Source: Entoloma clypeatum
Taxonomy: Eukaryota; Basidiomycota; Agaricomycetes; Agaricales; Entolomataceae
Assembly (NCBI GenBank): GCA_963565915.1
Contig: OY751486.1
Coordinates: 2,480,001-2,544,000 of the forward strand
Reading direction: 5' to 3'
DNA length: 64,000 nucleotides
The notes under the pieces are model-generated. The model had not been told where the DNA came from, searched no databases, and saw nothing but the letters and a program-made list of their open reading frames with translations. The position numbers were made by a program, and so were the translations under genes. Positions 12,933 through 24,951 of this stretch are shown one piece after another (the first letter of the stretch is position 1; the number at the start of each line of letters is the position of its first letter).

Positions 12933-13715
12933 GAATGGCGTTTCTGGTCGTTCCCCCCCGTTTTAGTTGATTGTGTCGTCGTTGGAACGCTCTCATGATA
13001 TTATACTAATGGCATTGGACTTATTTCGATTCACTCAATTTTTTTTTGCTTCATGTTCGTTCCTTTGGCGTGAATTGTCTGATTATGAGGCAGCTTGAAA
13101 GAAAGCCGTGTTCAAAAAAAAACGGGATGCTAGTCCTGTCGCACTTCGCCTACATGGTTGCCCGATTGTTAAGCGATGCAGCCAAGGAAGTGGCAACCCA
13201 GGTAAATCCGGATTTAAAAAACCTTTCAAACTGCCCAGAAAACGTCCGGATAAAAATCGCGGATTTTGGCTCCAGGGTGTTAAGTAAGGACATTACTGTA
13301 CCATTACGACCACAAGTTCATGCACGTGATCAAAAAGTTCGGCTTTAATTGCAGATTATAGTAGGCTAATCATGAGCACGCGCGACTCCGCAGAGTTATT
13401 CTCGCTGCTGGTTGGTTTCCCTGCGGGACACATCAACCAAACATACTCTCACTCTGCTGAGCGTTGCACGTTCATGCCCCTGCGGGACGTGAACCTCTGC
13501 ACCGTCCCCACAGGACATGGTCTGTGCCTGCGCACACATTGTACCTTACACATATGAGACATGTAGCACCACACCTTTATATTCGGAGTGAAGCAGTTTC
13601 GTTTGCTGAATTTTTCCGCTCGTGAATGCTCTGCGCCCCATTTTTCATTCGCATAAATCATACAACATTGTTCGTCTGAACTCAGCCCATGAGCAGAACA
13701 CATGAGCCATCTATA
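12933..13715. other. Intergenic region left of the copia element
   Basis: No gene seen. The block around 13430-13510 contains a repeated cctgcgggac motif. The last five bases (13711-13715, ctata) are the left copy of the copia target-site duplication. Confidence 0.5.
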
Positions 13716-14020
13716 TGTTGAAACTTTTCCCATCACGTAGATTAGATTAGATTACATCACGTGACCTTTACATATCTTCATTACATACTTGTTTGGTTGG
13801 TACAAACAGTAGTACGGTATATAAGACCAGGAAACTGTCAATATCAACAAGTTGTCTCTTGACTCTTAACCGCCTCCATCGCTCTTACCAGCCTCAACCG
13901 CTCTCACCAGCCTCACCCTCTCCAACCTATGTAAGTGGTCAGAACGGTATCGTAGAGTACTTCCACTGTAGCTGGTTGCTTCAGTACACTTGCGGCTAGC
14001 GCCCAGGTGGAACTTCAACA
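13716..14020 (+). repeat. 5' LTR of the copia element
   Basis: 305 bp, TG...CA ends with the inverted repeat TGTTGAA/TTCAACA. A TATA-like tatataagac lies at about 13819. Two substitutions separate it from the 3' copy. Confidence 0.95.
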
Positions 14021-14032
14021 GGTTATGGGCCC
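14021..14032 (+). promoter_or_regulatory. Copia primer-binding site matching the initiator tRNA-Met anticodon arm
   Basis: The 12 bases GGTTATGGGCCC follow the LTR without spacing. They are the reverse complement of GGGCCCATAACC, the anticodon stem-loop of eukaryotic initiator tRNA-Met, not of its 3' end. This is the half-tRNA priming known for Drosophila copia and relatives. Confidence 0.8.
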
Positions 14033-14382
14033 CGGATAGCAGAGGGACTTGGGAAACGCTGGCAACAGCGAGTACCTGCCCACTCTACCCTGGTTGGCAA
14101 AGAACCGATCGAAAGATCTAGGTTCTGAGTCTTACTTCTTCACACATGAACCTGGGAAACGTCATTACGACAAGTACCTGTCATGAGGTGTCCCTAAGGG
14201 GATTGACATAGTACACTCCATGTGGAAACGTTGATCGCACCTTATACGTTTCTGACATATAAAGGGTTTTCCCATGACCGCTATTCCTGAAGGGAATATG
14301 TCACAAGGAATCATTCAATTGTTTTCTCGAATCATATTCATAACACATCACTGATTGAGAACCCTTTTTAGATTCATTCACA

Positions 14383-17300
14383 ATGTCTACCTCTCGCTCC
14401 GCCATGGACACCATCACCGCCTTTGACGGCATTGACTACCAAAGCTGGGCCGAGAAAATGAAGTCCTACCTCCTCCATCAAGGAGTCTGGCGCATTGTCT
14501 CCGGCGACATCACTCGTCCTGTGATCGCCGACTTCACCACTACGGTCTCCACTCCCGGTCCCACCGCCGCTGCTCCCCCTGTACTGACTACCACGATCGA
14601 CCAGCCCGGCTTCCGTAAGGAGGAAAAAGCCTGGATCAGGGACGACGACGTAGCTCTCGGGGCGATACGCCTTAAGGTCTCTGAGGCGATCAGACGCCAC
14701 ATCAAGGATAGCACCTCGGCACTTGACGCATGGAAGGAGCTAAAAGATAACTACTCCAAGGTATCCCCGGCCGTCATCTTCGGCGACTTCAAGGCCGCCG
14801 CCACCTACAAGCTCTCTGGACGCGACCCCGTGCCTGAGATTGAACGCCTGGGGTCTCTTTTCGCCTGGCTCGCCGAGTCGAAGTTTGTCGTTCCCGATCT
14901 GATGCAGGCAATGATCCTGGCCAATGCAATTCCCGACGCCTGGTCGTCACTCTCCACCGCCCTTTTCCAGGTCTATGACACCAACGATTTCACCTACAAG
15001 GCCGTCGCCGAAAGCATCATCTCTGAATACCGGCGCAAGTATGCAGTAGGGTCTACTCGGGCGTCCAACGAGCAGGCCCGGAAAATCTCCGGGACAAAGC
15101 GCAAGGGACAGGACCCCAAATGGGAAAGGCAGCAAAAGCCGAGTACCTCGCAGAACGATGCTGACGAGCAGCCTAACTCGGCCGACCCAAGTACCGCTTC
15201 TGAGAAGAAGAAGGGAAAGGGACGTTGGCGCAATCAGAAGAAAAGCGCCAACACTGCGGACAACGCGTCCAAACATGTGGAGGAAACGGTTGAGTTTGTT
15301 GCTCCCGCCATCCACTTCCCTCCTCTTCCGCCACCGTCCTTCACCACCGTCACTGGGCGCGGGAAAATGACAAGTACTGCACAGCCAGACTCTCAGCGGA
15401 TGCAGTCGCTACTTCAGCGAATGAACCCGCCTCCATCCCAGTACACCGGGCTTCCTTCGGGCAAGCCGTCCGTGTGGAAGAAAAACGACCATGTTCGCAA
15501 ACTCGCACGCGGCATTGGTGCTCGCCCCTCAGGGTCAAACCTTCGCATTCTGGATACGATTATCCCAGAAGAAGACGAAAGACCGTCCAAGCAGTGTCGA
15601 GTTACTCCGCCGCTGGACCAAACCCTTAGGATGATGGACATAGACCATCAGAGCGAGCGTATGGGGCCGGACCAATTCGAAGATGGGCTCATTGAACTTG
15701 ACAGTTCGTCATCTTCCTCTCCTGAATCTGACCAATTAAGGAAAGCTAATAACACCTCCTTACAGACGTGTAAAATATTAGCTAGTACTAGTGCAGAATG
15801 TATGGATCACATTGACAACGATCTATATAAAAAATATACAAAGCACTTTGCGTCATGCACACACTGTAAGGAGAAAGAACGCGCACAATGGATCTTAGAC
15901 TCCGGTGCCTCGTTACACTTTACCCATGAGTTCAAGGACTTCGCGTACTACAGGCCTCTCAAGGCTAAGCGATTTGTCCAAACAGCTGAAAAGGGAAAGA
16001 AACTGGAAATTCTCGGAGTTGGGGCCGTTCCAGTACGGCATACCCTAAATGGGGAAGTAAAAACCCACCTTCTCCGACCTGTATTCTACATTCCGGACAT
16101 GGACACACGCCTATTGTCCCTAGGTGTCTTCCTTAATCACGGATACAAAGTAGACGGAATGCGTGGAGAAATCAACATCTCCAAAGGACAGAACAAAATA
16201 CAGTTCTCGCCTCACATTCTCGGACAAACCATTTATTGGTTAGACACTGAAATACGCCTTGACCAGATCCATGCGATCTCTAGCGAAATCACTGTCGAAA
16301 CCTGGCACAAACGCCTTGGCCACCCAAATGACCAAGCGCTCAATAAGATTCCCACCAGTACCAAAGGAGTACCCAAAACGTTAGTACGTGAGAAATCACA
16401 GGAAAGCTGCACGGGGTGTCTAAAAGGGAAAATGCCGAATCAATCTTATCCTAACTCAATGACAAGGGCTGTCAAACCCTTTGATTTGATCCATTCGGAT
16501 TTGAAGCAGATATCCACGGCATCGTACCATAAGTACAAATATTTCCTTACCTTTTTGGACGATTTTTCATCCCATGTCTGGGTCGTCTTGCTTAGGAAGA
16601 AGTCAGGTGCCATCACGGCGCTGAAACAATTCCTTGCGATGATCCAGAATCAATTTGCCGCTACCCCTAAAAAGTGGCGGGTTGATGGAGGTGGAGAATT
16701 TGACGAATACAAGGATGTACTTGCCGATCATGGAATTCTGATCGATGTCACGCTCCCATATCAGCACCAACAGAATGGTAGAGCAGAAAGGATCAATCGA
16801 ACACTATGGGAAAAATCTCAGGCATTACGCTTCGATGCATGCTTACCGCCCATGTGGTGGGAATTCTGTTTGGAACACGCAGCATTTCTCTACAACAGAA
16901 CCCCCATGCAGCGTCTTGAATGGAAAACCCCTTACTTCAGGGTGACCAATGAGATCCCCGACATGTCTAGTGTCAGAGTATTTGGATGTCAGGCATATGT
17001 ATATATCCCAAAGGAGAAACGTAGGAACTCCCTGGAATCAAGATCCCGATTGATGATTTATCTCGGATCGAAACCAGGGGTCAAAGGATACCGCTTCATG
17101 GATCCTGAGACCAACACGATTTTCATGGGCGGGAAAGCTATCTTTGATGAAAGCAAGTACCCTAGATGCCACATTGACCCGTTGCCAGAAAACCACCCAG
17201 AAATGGAAAACCCAGAGCCGGCTGATGAGTTTGAGGATCTCATTCCCGGTAGCAATGACGACGATAGTCACAACGAAACACCTCATGACCCAGTTCCCAT

Positions 17301-19110
17301 TGAACAGGATCAACCTGAATCAGACAACGAACTGCCTGCCAGTGAGCCTGATGACGAACCGCGAGTACCCACTCCACAACCCGAGCAAGTACCAGATCGA
17401 CCGATCAGGGAACGACGAGTTCGGAAGATGCCAGGAAGCATCTATGGGGAAGACACTCCAGCGTCTGATCTTGAAAAATTAGATCGAAGACGGAGATTGG
17501 GCGGTCAAACGGCATGGATGAATGACCTCCTGATGGAGGCAATATCAGTCCAAGTTGGCATCGTTGAAATGTCCCATAAAGACATATACCCTCTTCCAAA
17601 TAAAGAAGACTGGTATGCGGCTGAACGTAAAGAGCTAGATTTGCTCAAACGCCGCGGGGTGATCACGGAGCTAGTACCCCTGCCTGCAGGGAGGAAAGCT
17701 CTAAGGAACAAATGGGTTTACAACGAAAAGTCCGACGGGCGTCTGAAAGCGCGCCTCGTTGCAAAAGGCTTCTCACAGGTAGAAGGGATCGACTTTGATC
17801 AGATCTTCTCACCAGTCGTAAGATATGAAACCGTCCGATTAATACTGGCATTGACAGCCCTTGAAGGGTGGTTCATGACTCTTTTGGACGTCTCATCAGC
17901 CTTCCTCTATGGAACGCTCCGTGAAGTCATTTACATGCGACAGCCTGAAGGCTACATAGTAAAAGGGAAAGAACACCTCGTGTACCAACTATTCAAAGCT
18001 CTATATGGACTTAAGCAGGCCGCATTAGCCTGGTGGAGGGAACTTGATTCCTCCATGAAAAAGCTCGGCTTTGTCCGGCTTCACTCCGATGCGGGAGTGT
18101 TCATTCACAAAAGTACCAATGGGGAAATTGTAATCGCCGTCATCTATGTCGACGACTCTGCTTTTCTCGGCACAAACCGGGAATATACGCTAGAAAAGAA
18201 GAAGGCCTTCATGACAACATGGGAATGCAGGGACCTAGGTCACCTAGCGCCCGATGGGGAACCAAAGGAATTTCTCTCAATCCAAATAAGGCAACGTGGG
18301 AAGAAGATCTTCATTGATCAAGTACCTTACCTTGAGAAAATTCTGGCACGCATGGGGATGAGCGAATCTAATGCCACCCATACGCCACTCCCTACGGGCT
18401 ACAAACCCATGGCGTCCGAAGATGAACCCAATGCGGAACTCCGATCCAAGTACCAATCCATCATCGGATCACTCCTATATCTGATGATTGGAACGAGGCC
18501 TGACATCTGCTTTGCTGTAATCAAAATGTCCCAATTTTCCGCAAATCCCACCAAACGCCATTTAGAGGTGGCTAGGGATATTTGCAGATATTTGAAGGCA
18601 ACGAAAAATTACGCGATCATGTACGATGGGGACTCAGGGAAAGGGATCTATGCATTCACAGACTCCGACTGGGCGTCAGATGAAAACACGAGGAGGTCTA
18701 CCACCGGCTTCTTCATATCACTGGCGTCTGGAGCGATAACATGGGTATCATCGGCGCAAAAGACCATCGCCCTCTCTTCTACAGAAGCAGAGTATATGGC
18801 GCTATCAGATTGCAGTCGCGCAGCAACATGGCTGAGAAGCATGCTTGCCGAACTTGGAATGCAGATCGGGTCAGTACCGATCTACGGAGATAACAACGGC
18901 TCTGTCTTTATCGCATCCAACCCTGTAACTGAGAAGCGATCCAAGCACATTGACGTGCGATTCCACTTCGTCAGAGAAAAAGTCTCCGAAGAAATTATTA
19001 CGGTCGAATTCATTGAAGGAGTGAATAACCCTGCAGACCTTTTGACTAAGAATCTGGGGAAAATCCTCTTTTCCAAGTTTATCCCATACTTCGGACTGAT
19101 AAAGAACTAG
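14383..19110 (+). CDS. Copia Gag-Pol polyprotein (1575 residues, intact)
   Basis: Single frame from the ATG at 14383. Residues about 8-220 form a UBN2/gag-type capsid region (ITAFDGIDYQSWAEKMKSYL); no CCHC zinc knuckle is visible after it. Protease: ILDSGAS at about 503. Integrase: the zinc region WHKRLGHPN...CTGCLKGK at about 640-690, then the D-D-E core HSD, VDGGGEF and QQNGRAER. Reverse transcriptase: NKWVYNEKSDG through FSPVVRYETVR, YGLKQA and the catalytic IYVDDS at about 1256. RNase H: FTDSDWASD, SSTEAEYMAL and a DVRFHFVRE tail. The integrase-before-RT order defines Ty1/copia. No stop or frameshift interrupts it, so the polyprotein is probably functional. The protease, integrase, RT and RNase H would be released by self-cleavage and act in virus-like particles. 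Confidence 0.95.
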   Translation: MSTSRSAMDTITAFDGIDYQSWAEKMKSYLLHQGVWRIVSGDITRPVIADFTTTVSTPGPTAAAPPVLTTTIDQPGFRKEEKAWIRDDDVALGAIRLKVSEAIRRHIKDSTSALDAWKELKDNYSKVSPAVIFGDFKAAATYKLSGRDPVPEIERLGSLFAWLAESKFVVPDLMQAMILANAIPDAWSSLSTALFQVYDTNDFTYKAVAESIISEYRRKYAVGSTRASNEQARKISGTKRKGQDPKWERQQKPSTSQNDADEQPNSADPSTASEKKKGKGRWRNQKKSANTADNASKHVEETVEFVAPAIHFPPLPPPSFTTVTGRGKMTSTAQPDSQRMQSLLQRMNPPPSQYTGLPSGKPSVWKKNDHVRKLARGIGARPSGSNLRILDTIIPEEDERPSKQCRVTPPLDQTLRMMDIDHQSERMGPDQFEDGLIELDSSSSSSPESDQLRKANNTSLQTCKILASTSAECMDHIDNDLYKKYTKHFASCTHCKEKERAQWILDSGASLHFTHEFKDFAYYRPLKAKRFVQTAEKGKKLEILGVGAVPVRHTLNGEVKTHLLRPVFYIPDMDTRLLSLGVFLNHGYKVDGMRGEINISKGQNKIQFSPHILGQTIYWLDTEIRLDQIHAISSEITVETWHKRLGHPNDQALNKIPTSTKGVPKTLVREKSQESCTGCLKGKMPNQSYPNSMTRAVKPFDLIHSDLKQISTASYHKYKYFLTFLDDFSSHVWVVLLRKKSGAITALKQFLAMIQNQFAATPKKWRVDGGGEFDEYKDVLADHGILIDVTLPYQHQQNGRAERINRTLWEKSQALRFDACLPPMWWEFCLEHAAFLYNRTPMQRLEWKTPYFRVTNEIPDMSSVRVFGCQAYVYIPKEKRRNSLESRSRLMIYLGSKPGVKGYRFMDPETNTIFMGGKAIFDESKYPRCHIDPLPENHPEMENPEPADEFEDLIPGSNDDDSHNETPHDPVPIEQDQPESDNELPASEPDDEPRVPTPQPEQVPDRPIRERRVRKMPGSIYGEDTPASDLEKLDRRRRLGGQTAWMNDLLMEAISVQVGIVEMSHKDIYPLPNKEDWYAAERKELDLLKRRGVITELVPLPAGRKALRNKWVYNEKSDGRLKARLVAKGFSQVEGIDFDQIFSPVVRYETVRLILALTALEGWFMTLLDVSSAFLYGTLREVIYMRQPEGYIVKGKEHLVYQLFKALYGLKQAALAWWRELDSSMKKLGFVRLHSDAGVFIHKSTNGEIVIAVIYVDDSAFLGTNREYTLEKKKAFMTTWECRDLGHLAPDGEPKEFLSIQIRQRGKKIFIDQVPYLEKILARMGMSESNATHTPLPTGYKPMASEDEPNAELRSKYQSIIGSLLYLMIGTRPDICFAVIKMSQFSANPTKRHLEVARDICRYLKATKNYAIMYDGDSGKGIYAFTDSDWASDENTRRSTTGFFISLASGAITWVSSAQKTIALSSTEAEYMALSDCSRAATWLRSMLAELGMQIGSVPIYGDNNGSVFIASNPVTEKRSKHIDVRFHFVREKVSEEIITVEFIEGVNNPADLLTKNLGKILFSKFIPYFGLIKN

Positions 19111-19185
19111 GCGAAACAAAAGTACCTATATATATGTGGGAAAAAAGTAAGATGTATTTAGAAGTATGTACTAAATATGGGGGGG

Positions 19186-19490
19186 TGTTGAAACTTTTCC
19201 CATCACGTAGATTAGATTAGATTACATCACGTGACCTTTACATATCTTCATTACATACTTGTTTGGTTGGTACAAACAGTAGTACGGTATATAAGACCAG
19301 GAAACTGTCAATATCAACAAGTTGTCTCTTGACTCTTAACCGCCTCCATCGCTCTTACCAGCCTCAACCGCTCTCACCAGCCTCACCCTCTCCAACCTAT
19401 GTAAGTGGTCAGAACGGTATCATAGAGTACTTCCACTGTAGCCGGTTGCTTCAGTACACTTGCGGCTAGCGCCCAGGTGGAACTTCAACA
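19186..19490 (+). repeat. 3' LTR of the copia element
   Basis: 305 bp and 303/305 identical by eye to the 5' LTR. It is followed by the second ctata of the target duplication. Confidence 0.95.
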
Positions 19491-19595
19491 CTATATTGAT
19501 TGGTCAAGATTCCACTGTTGGAACATCTCCAGGACAAACCACAGACCGATCAGATGTGGAGCCAAAATGCATGTCAATTAGTGTTCGAGGGTTCA

Positions 19596-22500
19596 GTCTT
19601 ATGGCGTTATATCCCTGGGCTTCTGGGAGTCCTACAATAAAGTCCACAGTGACGTGTTTCCATGGTTCAGCATGTTCTGTGTTTGCTTTTAATTTACTGG
19701 CTAGCAGTTGAGGCATGCTTTTTGATTGTTGGCATTTGTCGCAGCCCTTGACATAAGCTTTGACCATGTTTGTGATTCCAGGCCACCAATAATTACGCAT
19801 AACTAATTCCAGGGTTTTCCATTGACCTGGATGTCCAGCGACTGGATTGTCGTGATGTAATTTAATAATTTCCACCCTGAGTTCCTGATCCTTTGGAACA
19901 TAAACCTTTCCTCTGTGCAACCATAAACCCTGCTCCTCATGCCATTCCTCCGCTCGTAATGTTTTTGTGTTTGTTTTCTTTAATTCTTCCACCGCTTTGA
20001 GCACTTGCTCATCAAACTCTTTTGCATCCCTGATGTGTTTCAATAGTTTAGTTTCTTCTCCATCAATAAGTAGATGTTCCCGATCCATTGCACGCAAGTG
20101 GAAATATTTGGGTTTCAATAGTGTTACATCCTCATTGTCATTTTCCACCCCCTTTCTACAGTATGGTCGACTCTTCTTGAAAGAGCGTCCACCTTCCCCA
20201 TTGAGGTTCCTGCCTTGTGTATTAATTTAAAGTTGAAATGTGTTAGATACAATGCCCAACATGCTTGTCTGCGATTAAGCTTTCGACCCTGCATGAAGTA
20301 CTCCAGGTTTTTGTGATCGGTCCAGATCTCAATCTCGTGTTTGGCCCCTTCAAGGTGGTGTCTCCATGCTTCCAGCACTCATTTCTTTATCATGTACATC
20401 ATAATTTTGTTCCACATCATTTAATCCTTAGATAAAAAGGCACATGGCCTCCATTTCTCATCCTCACATTCCATAGATAGAATCGCTCCCATAGCGAAAT
20501 CCGATGCATCTGATTCTACTCTTAACTTCTGATCCAGATCGGGAGATACCAATATGGGTGCTTCCGTAAATAATTTCTTTAGCACGTCAAACGCTTCCTC
20601 CTGCTCCATACTCCATTTCCATACCATGTCCTTCCTTGTTAACTTATGTAATGGTCTGGCCACTTTAGAGAAGTCCTTGATGAATCTCCGATAGAAATTG
20701 GCGAGTCCAAGGAATGATTGTACTTCCTTGACCTTAGTCGGTGTCGGCCATTGTATGATGGTGTCTACTTTCGAAGGGTCCATCCAAATTCTGTCTTTCC
20801 CAATAATTAATCCCAAGAACTCTATTTTGTCTCTATCAAAGAAGCATTTTTCTGGTTTCAGGAATAAATTGTTCTCTTGTAATCTCTTCAAAGCTTCTTC
20901 CACTTTGGCGTCGTGCCCTTCCTTTCCTTCTGTCGCCACCAATATATCATCGATATAAATAACCACATATCCTTGGTCAATCAAGTCCCTAATATATCAT
21001 TCATCATGGTCTGGAACGTGCTTGGGGAATTATTCAATCCAAAAAACCTGTCGGTTCAAAGGCTCCATCAGGGGTCGTAAATGCCGCTTTCCACTCATCT
21101 CCCTCCTTGATGCGCACATTGTTGTACTCCCATCTGAGATCCATCTTGGTGAACCTTTTCTTCCCTTTTAACTTATCGATCAACTCCAGAATTAACGGGA
21201 GCGGATGATTATTTCAAACGGTCCAGCTATTAATATATCAGTAATCCTGTACCATTTGTTTCTTTCCATTTTTTTTTGGGTATAAAGAACACCGGCAAGG
21301 TTTGTGATGACCTTTACGTAATTGCTTGTTTACGAACTCAGATACTTCTTTCCTTTCTTCTGGTGACAGTGGATAAACCTTAGCCTTCTTTGGGACGAAA
21401 TCGGGCTTTAAGTCTATGGCGTGATCCCATGGTTTCTGAATCAGTAATCTTTCTGATGCCTTTTTGTCAAAGACAGATAAATATGGGTGGTATTTACAAG
21501 GCACTTTCTGCTCTGCAGATTTCTCTTGCATATAGTGTTTAAAAGTCCGGTCCAGTTCTTGGTTTTTTGTGGTTTATCCTTTTTAAAAAATGGCTTCAGA
21601 AATCCAGATAAAATCACTAAAATTACCGAAATATTTGGGCAGATGGAGGACTTAGAAAACCGGGGGGTCTTCTCTTGGATAAAAAGATTCTGCCCAGCCA
21701 TTGTTGAGATATTTCAACATGTCATAAAAGCAAGTGGCAGCTAAAATAAATGGGGGTCATCTCTTGGATGATGAAATTCCATCCAGTAGTTGTTGAGATA
21801 TTCACAAAAACGGAAAAACCGGACCTTTAAACACTACTTGCATAGGTTCTGTCTTTGCTCCTATGATCATATGAATAACTTCCTCTGGTATACTTCCTTC
21901 ATCCATGTCTATGGCTTCGATAATTCTTCCTCCCCATTTGGCTCTAGCCGTTTTCTTTAAGTAGTGCATTCTACGCATTCCACATTTTTCTGGACATTGT
22001 GATAGTTTGACATTCCCATGTTCCCAATCAATTTCCGGGTTGTGGCATTTCAACCAGGTGTGTCCCACAATAATTTTAGCTTTCCCTAAGTTACACATCT
22101 CGAACACCGCTATTTCCACATGCCCCTTGTGTCGCAAAGCCAGAAATGCTTCATGAGTGATTGAGCCTCCTTGGTTAAGTGTGCCATCCATGTTATACAC
22201 CCGAATAGGAAATGGTAGTTCCCTTAGTTTTTCTTGGCGAAGTCCACATCAATGAACATTCCTGTCGCCCCTGAGTCCAATAAAGCTTCAACATCGAAAG
22301 TTTGTTTGTCCTGCAGTGTTTCCAGCATGATCTTCATCATGAGCTCCTTTTCCAAAGAAGCTGATCTAATAAATGATGGTTCCCCCATTGAGTCCATTTG
22401 TCTATTTAAGTTATCTGATTCATCTGAACAGGGATATAAGCATTCGTCCGTAAGGGCCGAACCAAGCCTCATTTCTGAGGACTCCCCAATGATATACAAG

Positions 22501-22638
22501 TGTATCTAAGTCCGGTTCATCTTTTTTTGGTTTTTCTCTCCTAGGTTTATCTAATAGTATCTTATTGTATGTAACTGCTGCGTCTGAAAGTTTCTGAAAC
22601 CATGATTTTACAGTGTCCTTATGTATATAAGAGTCTAT
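19596..22638 (-). pseudogene. Gypsy element A pol remnant (protease, RT, RNase H, truncated integrase)
   Basis: Reading right to left: end of gag/linker, then an aspartic protease with ALLDSGATGMF (near 22290), then the RT approach region (ERLLIQKPWDHAIDLKPDF near 21440). The RT catalytic block GYVVIYIDDILVATEG is near 20950, with FLGLANFYRRFIKDFSKVA near 20700. RNase H follows (SDASDFAMGAILS; HKNLEYFMQG near 20300). The integrase zinc region is HHDNPVAGHPG...YWWPGITN...CDKCQQSK, and the first core aspartate is in TVDFIVGLPE before the homology ends. Frames change repeatedly between blocks, so no full-length product is possible. The order PR-RT-RH-INT identifies Ty3/gypsy. The wording is close to element B but clearly a separate family. 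Confidence 0.85.
21533..21837. mobile_element. hAT-type MITE (305 bp) inside gypsy element A
   Basis: The terminal inverted repeats are TAGTGTTTAAAAGTCCGGT on the left and the same with one change (AAAGG) on the right. A perfect 8-bp target duplication cttgcata flanks it (21525-21532 and 21838-21845). The 8-bp duplication and TAGTG ends point to the hAT superfamily. It has no coding capacity. The interior holds two imperfect copies of a segment of about 65 bp (each with ctcttggat and ttgttgagatat). Excision in silico restores the pol reading frame of element A, which proves it is a later insertion. Confidence 0.88.
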
Positions 22639-23227
22639 TGTCACGTAGCGTGTTTTTCAATGTTGGAAAACATCGGATGCATCGGAGCAGTCGGAGCGGA
22701 GTAGCGGATGAACGGATGCGACAAGTCCGACGTCTTGCAGAAAGGACCTGGCTTCAACTTATGTGTTGCGCCCCATTCTTTGACGTGGTCCTAGATTTCG
22801 GATTGGCAGATGTCGGAGGGTGAGAGGAGCGGATGTGCGGAGCGGATGTGCGGAGGTGGAGACGTGAGAAGGAGGATGAGGACGAAAGGCAAAGGAATAG
22901 ATTGGTGGAACGTATGGCAACGTATAGTGACGTATAATATTCGAACTGAGGAACTATGACAGAATTCATACTACTTATAGTAAACCAGAAGTGGGTCAGT
23001 AACTACTATAGGTAAGGTGTGGATGTCGGAGTTACTCATCGGAGCAATCGGAGTACGGAGAGGAGCAAATGCAAAATCAACATCAAGATGTCTACTTGTC
23101 AGCATAAGTAGAATGTTAACTAGTAGAGATGTCAATAAGTACTATTATGAAGATCATCGGATGTCGGACCAGATAAAACGTCGGAGTCATTGGATGTGTC
23201 GGATGTATGAATTGCATGGTTATGACA
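22639..23227 (-). repeat. LTR (3' in element orientation) of the non-autonomous element
   Basis: 589 bp, TGTCACGTAG...GGTTATGACA. About 99% identical by eye to the copy at 38405-38993. The left flank tctat matches the far-right flank. Confidence 0.92.
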
Positions 23228-23905
23228 GTATTTTCCCCTTAGGGCTGAACCCTTGAGGCCCATAGGATATGCCATATAATTGTGTGTTGGATGCTTGCCA
23301 GAAAATGTAATCATCCGATAATGCAAGTCACTTTATACTTGGCTGCATAAGGGCCAAGGATCAGAGGAGGTCGGAGGTGCGGAGATCCGAGGTGCAGAGG
23401 TCGGAGGAAAATGCAGATGAGAAAGGATGTGCCAGCAGATACAGAGATGATCCATATTCTGTGTCCAATTGTAAACATCATTGCAAAAGTAAACAATGAC
23501 AGAAAAAGCGGAGTTGATCTGAGCAGTCGGAGGAGCGGATGTCGGATCGGAGGTGGTGGACATGGCTTGGGTGCGGATAGCAAGTGCAATCAAGCAAATG
23601 TTATAGTCTTAGGGCCAAACCCTTGAGGCACATAAGGTGAGGAATGGCAAGTCCGATGTGAGGATGAGGGAATTTGTGATGAAGGAGAGGAAGCGGAGGT
23701 ACCAAGTGTGGAGGGCAAATGAATGTGTGTCGGATTGGACTGAGGTTGCAAGATGCAATGGGATGGGAGTGACAGATGTCAAGATGTCGGAGATGACTGG
23801 AGCGGAGCGGATTTGTCGGAGGTGATCAGATGTGGTATAAAATGTCGGAAGGGATGAAGAAAGTGATTGGTGTTTTCACTGGTTGACTATTTTCCCCTTA
23901 GGATA
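23228..23905. other. Non-coding interior of the non-autonomous LTR element (left part)
   Basis: Purine-rich, with many cggag, cggatg and gtcgga motifs. A short motif ttccccttagg recurs near 23234 and 23892, and a related cttagggc...cccttgagg near 23250 and 23607. No gene is seen. The last bases, gacgtcccatcgtct (23906-23920), are the target duplication of the nested LINE. Confidence 0.6.
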
Positions 23906-24951
23906 GACGTCCCATCGTCTTTTTTTTTTTTTTTTTTTTATTTTCAACAATTTGTATAGCGGTATACTAAGGGTACAGTCCGCTTGACATAGAGTAAACT
24001 ACATCGGTCCGAGGACCTACGTACGCAAGAAAAACAAGCGGCGCAGAGCTCCGTCGAGCTGTTGAGTCCTCGCGCCAGGACGGGGGAGTTTGTTGTAAAC
24101 AAACGCGTTAGTATGCGCACCCGAGTATTCGGCCGCGCGGTACAAGAGCACTCCAACCTTGTGAGGTTGGCCGTCAGCGGCGCTGGGGGGTGTCTGCGCC
24201 CTGCCCCCCAAAGAAGCGCCTGTGCGGTTCTTATCCTTAGATCGCGTTCGCTTGCCAGAGGGGGCTGCACCCCTTTGAACCCAGCGCGCTACCACGCGAC
24301 TACCGCCGACGGTTGTGTTGGGCGTTGGACGATCCCGGAAGGCAAATGCCCCTGGGTTATCCATGATGAATTTCCCGAAGACATCCCAGGTGGGGGAGTT
24401 CCTCGAGAAGGTGGGCATGTCTGGTGGCCTGGTGGGGTGGTGCAGACATTTGTAGAAAACGTGGGCGAAGTCCTCGACGGACTCTAGACCACAGTCGCAT
24501 TGTTCAACTTTGTCACCGATGTTGAACCTATGTCTGTAATGGCCAATTGGGGCGTGGCTGGTGAGGCCGCGGACCATTTGTGCCGTGAGGGATTGGGAGT
24601 GACCCACATCCTTAAGCCATGTACCGCCCTTGAGATGGGACGGCTTCATACGTTTGGCCCGAGCGTGGTCTTGGCGTCTGACGCACGATCTCGGGAATTG
24701 ATAGTGTCGGCCAACATACTTGGGGGACTGATACAAATTGTCCCAGTCACCGAGCATGTCGTCCGTGAATTGCTTCGTGTTGAAGTCTAGGGATCTGGAG
24801 GCCGACTCACCACACTCAATGCGAATCGAGGAGGCGAAGTCGTGCACTGCACGGTGGGGTTCGAATCCATGGTCCGAGGAATCGGGGACATGGTGAAAGA
24901 TGACCTTGGAATTCAGGCCGGGTTCCTCAAACCAAGGAATCAGGTTACTGA

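Larger units (their letters stand above)
13716..19490 (+). mobile_element. Intact Ty1/copia LTR retrotransposon
   Basis: A complete element of 5,775 bp with 305-bp LTRs (13716-14020 and 19186-19490) bounded by TGTTGAA...TTCAACA. It is flanked by a perfect 5-bp target duplication ctata (13711-13715 and 19491-19495). A primer-binding site directly follows the 5' LTR, one uninterrupted gag-pol frame fills the interior, and a short G-rich polypurine tract (19180-19185) precedes the 3' LTR. The LTRs differ at only two positions (g/a near 13962 against 19432, and t/c near 13974 against 19444), both CpG transitions, so insertion was recent. Every hallmark residue of a working element is present. It sits about 100 bp left of the truncated end of gypsy element A. 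Confidence 0.95.
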
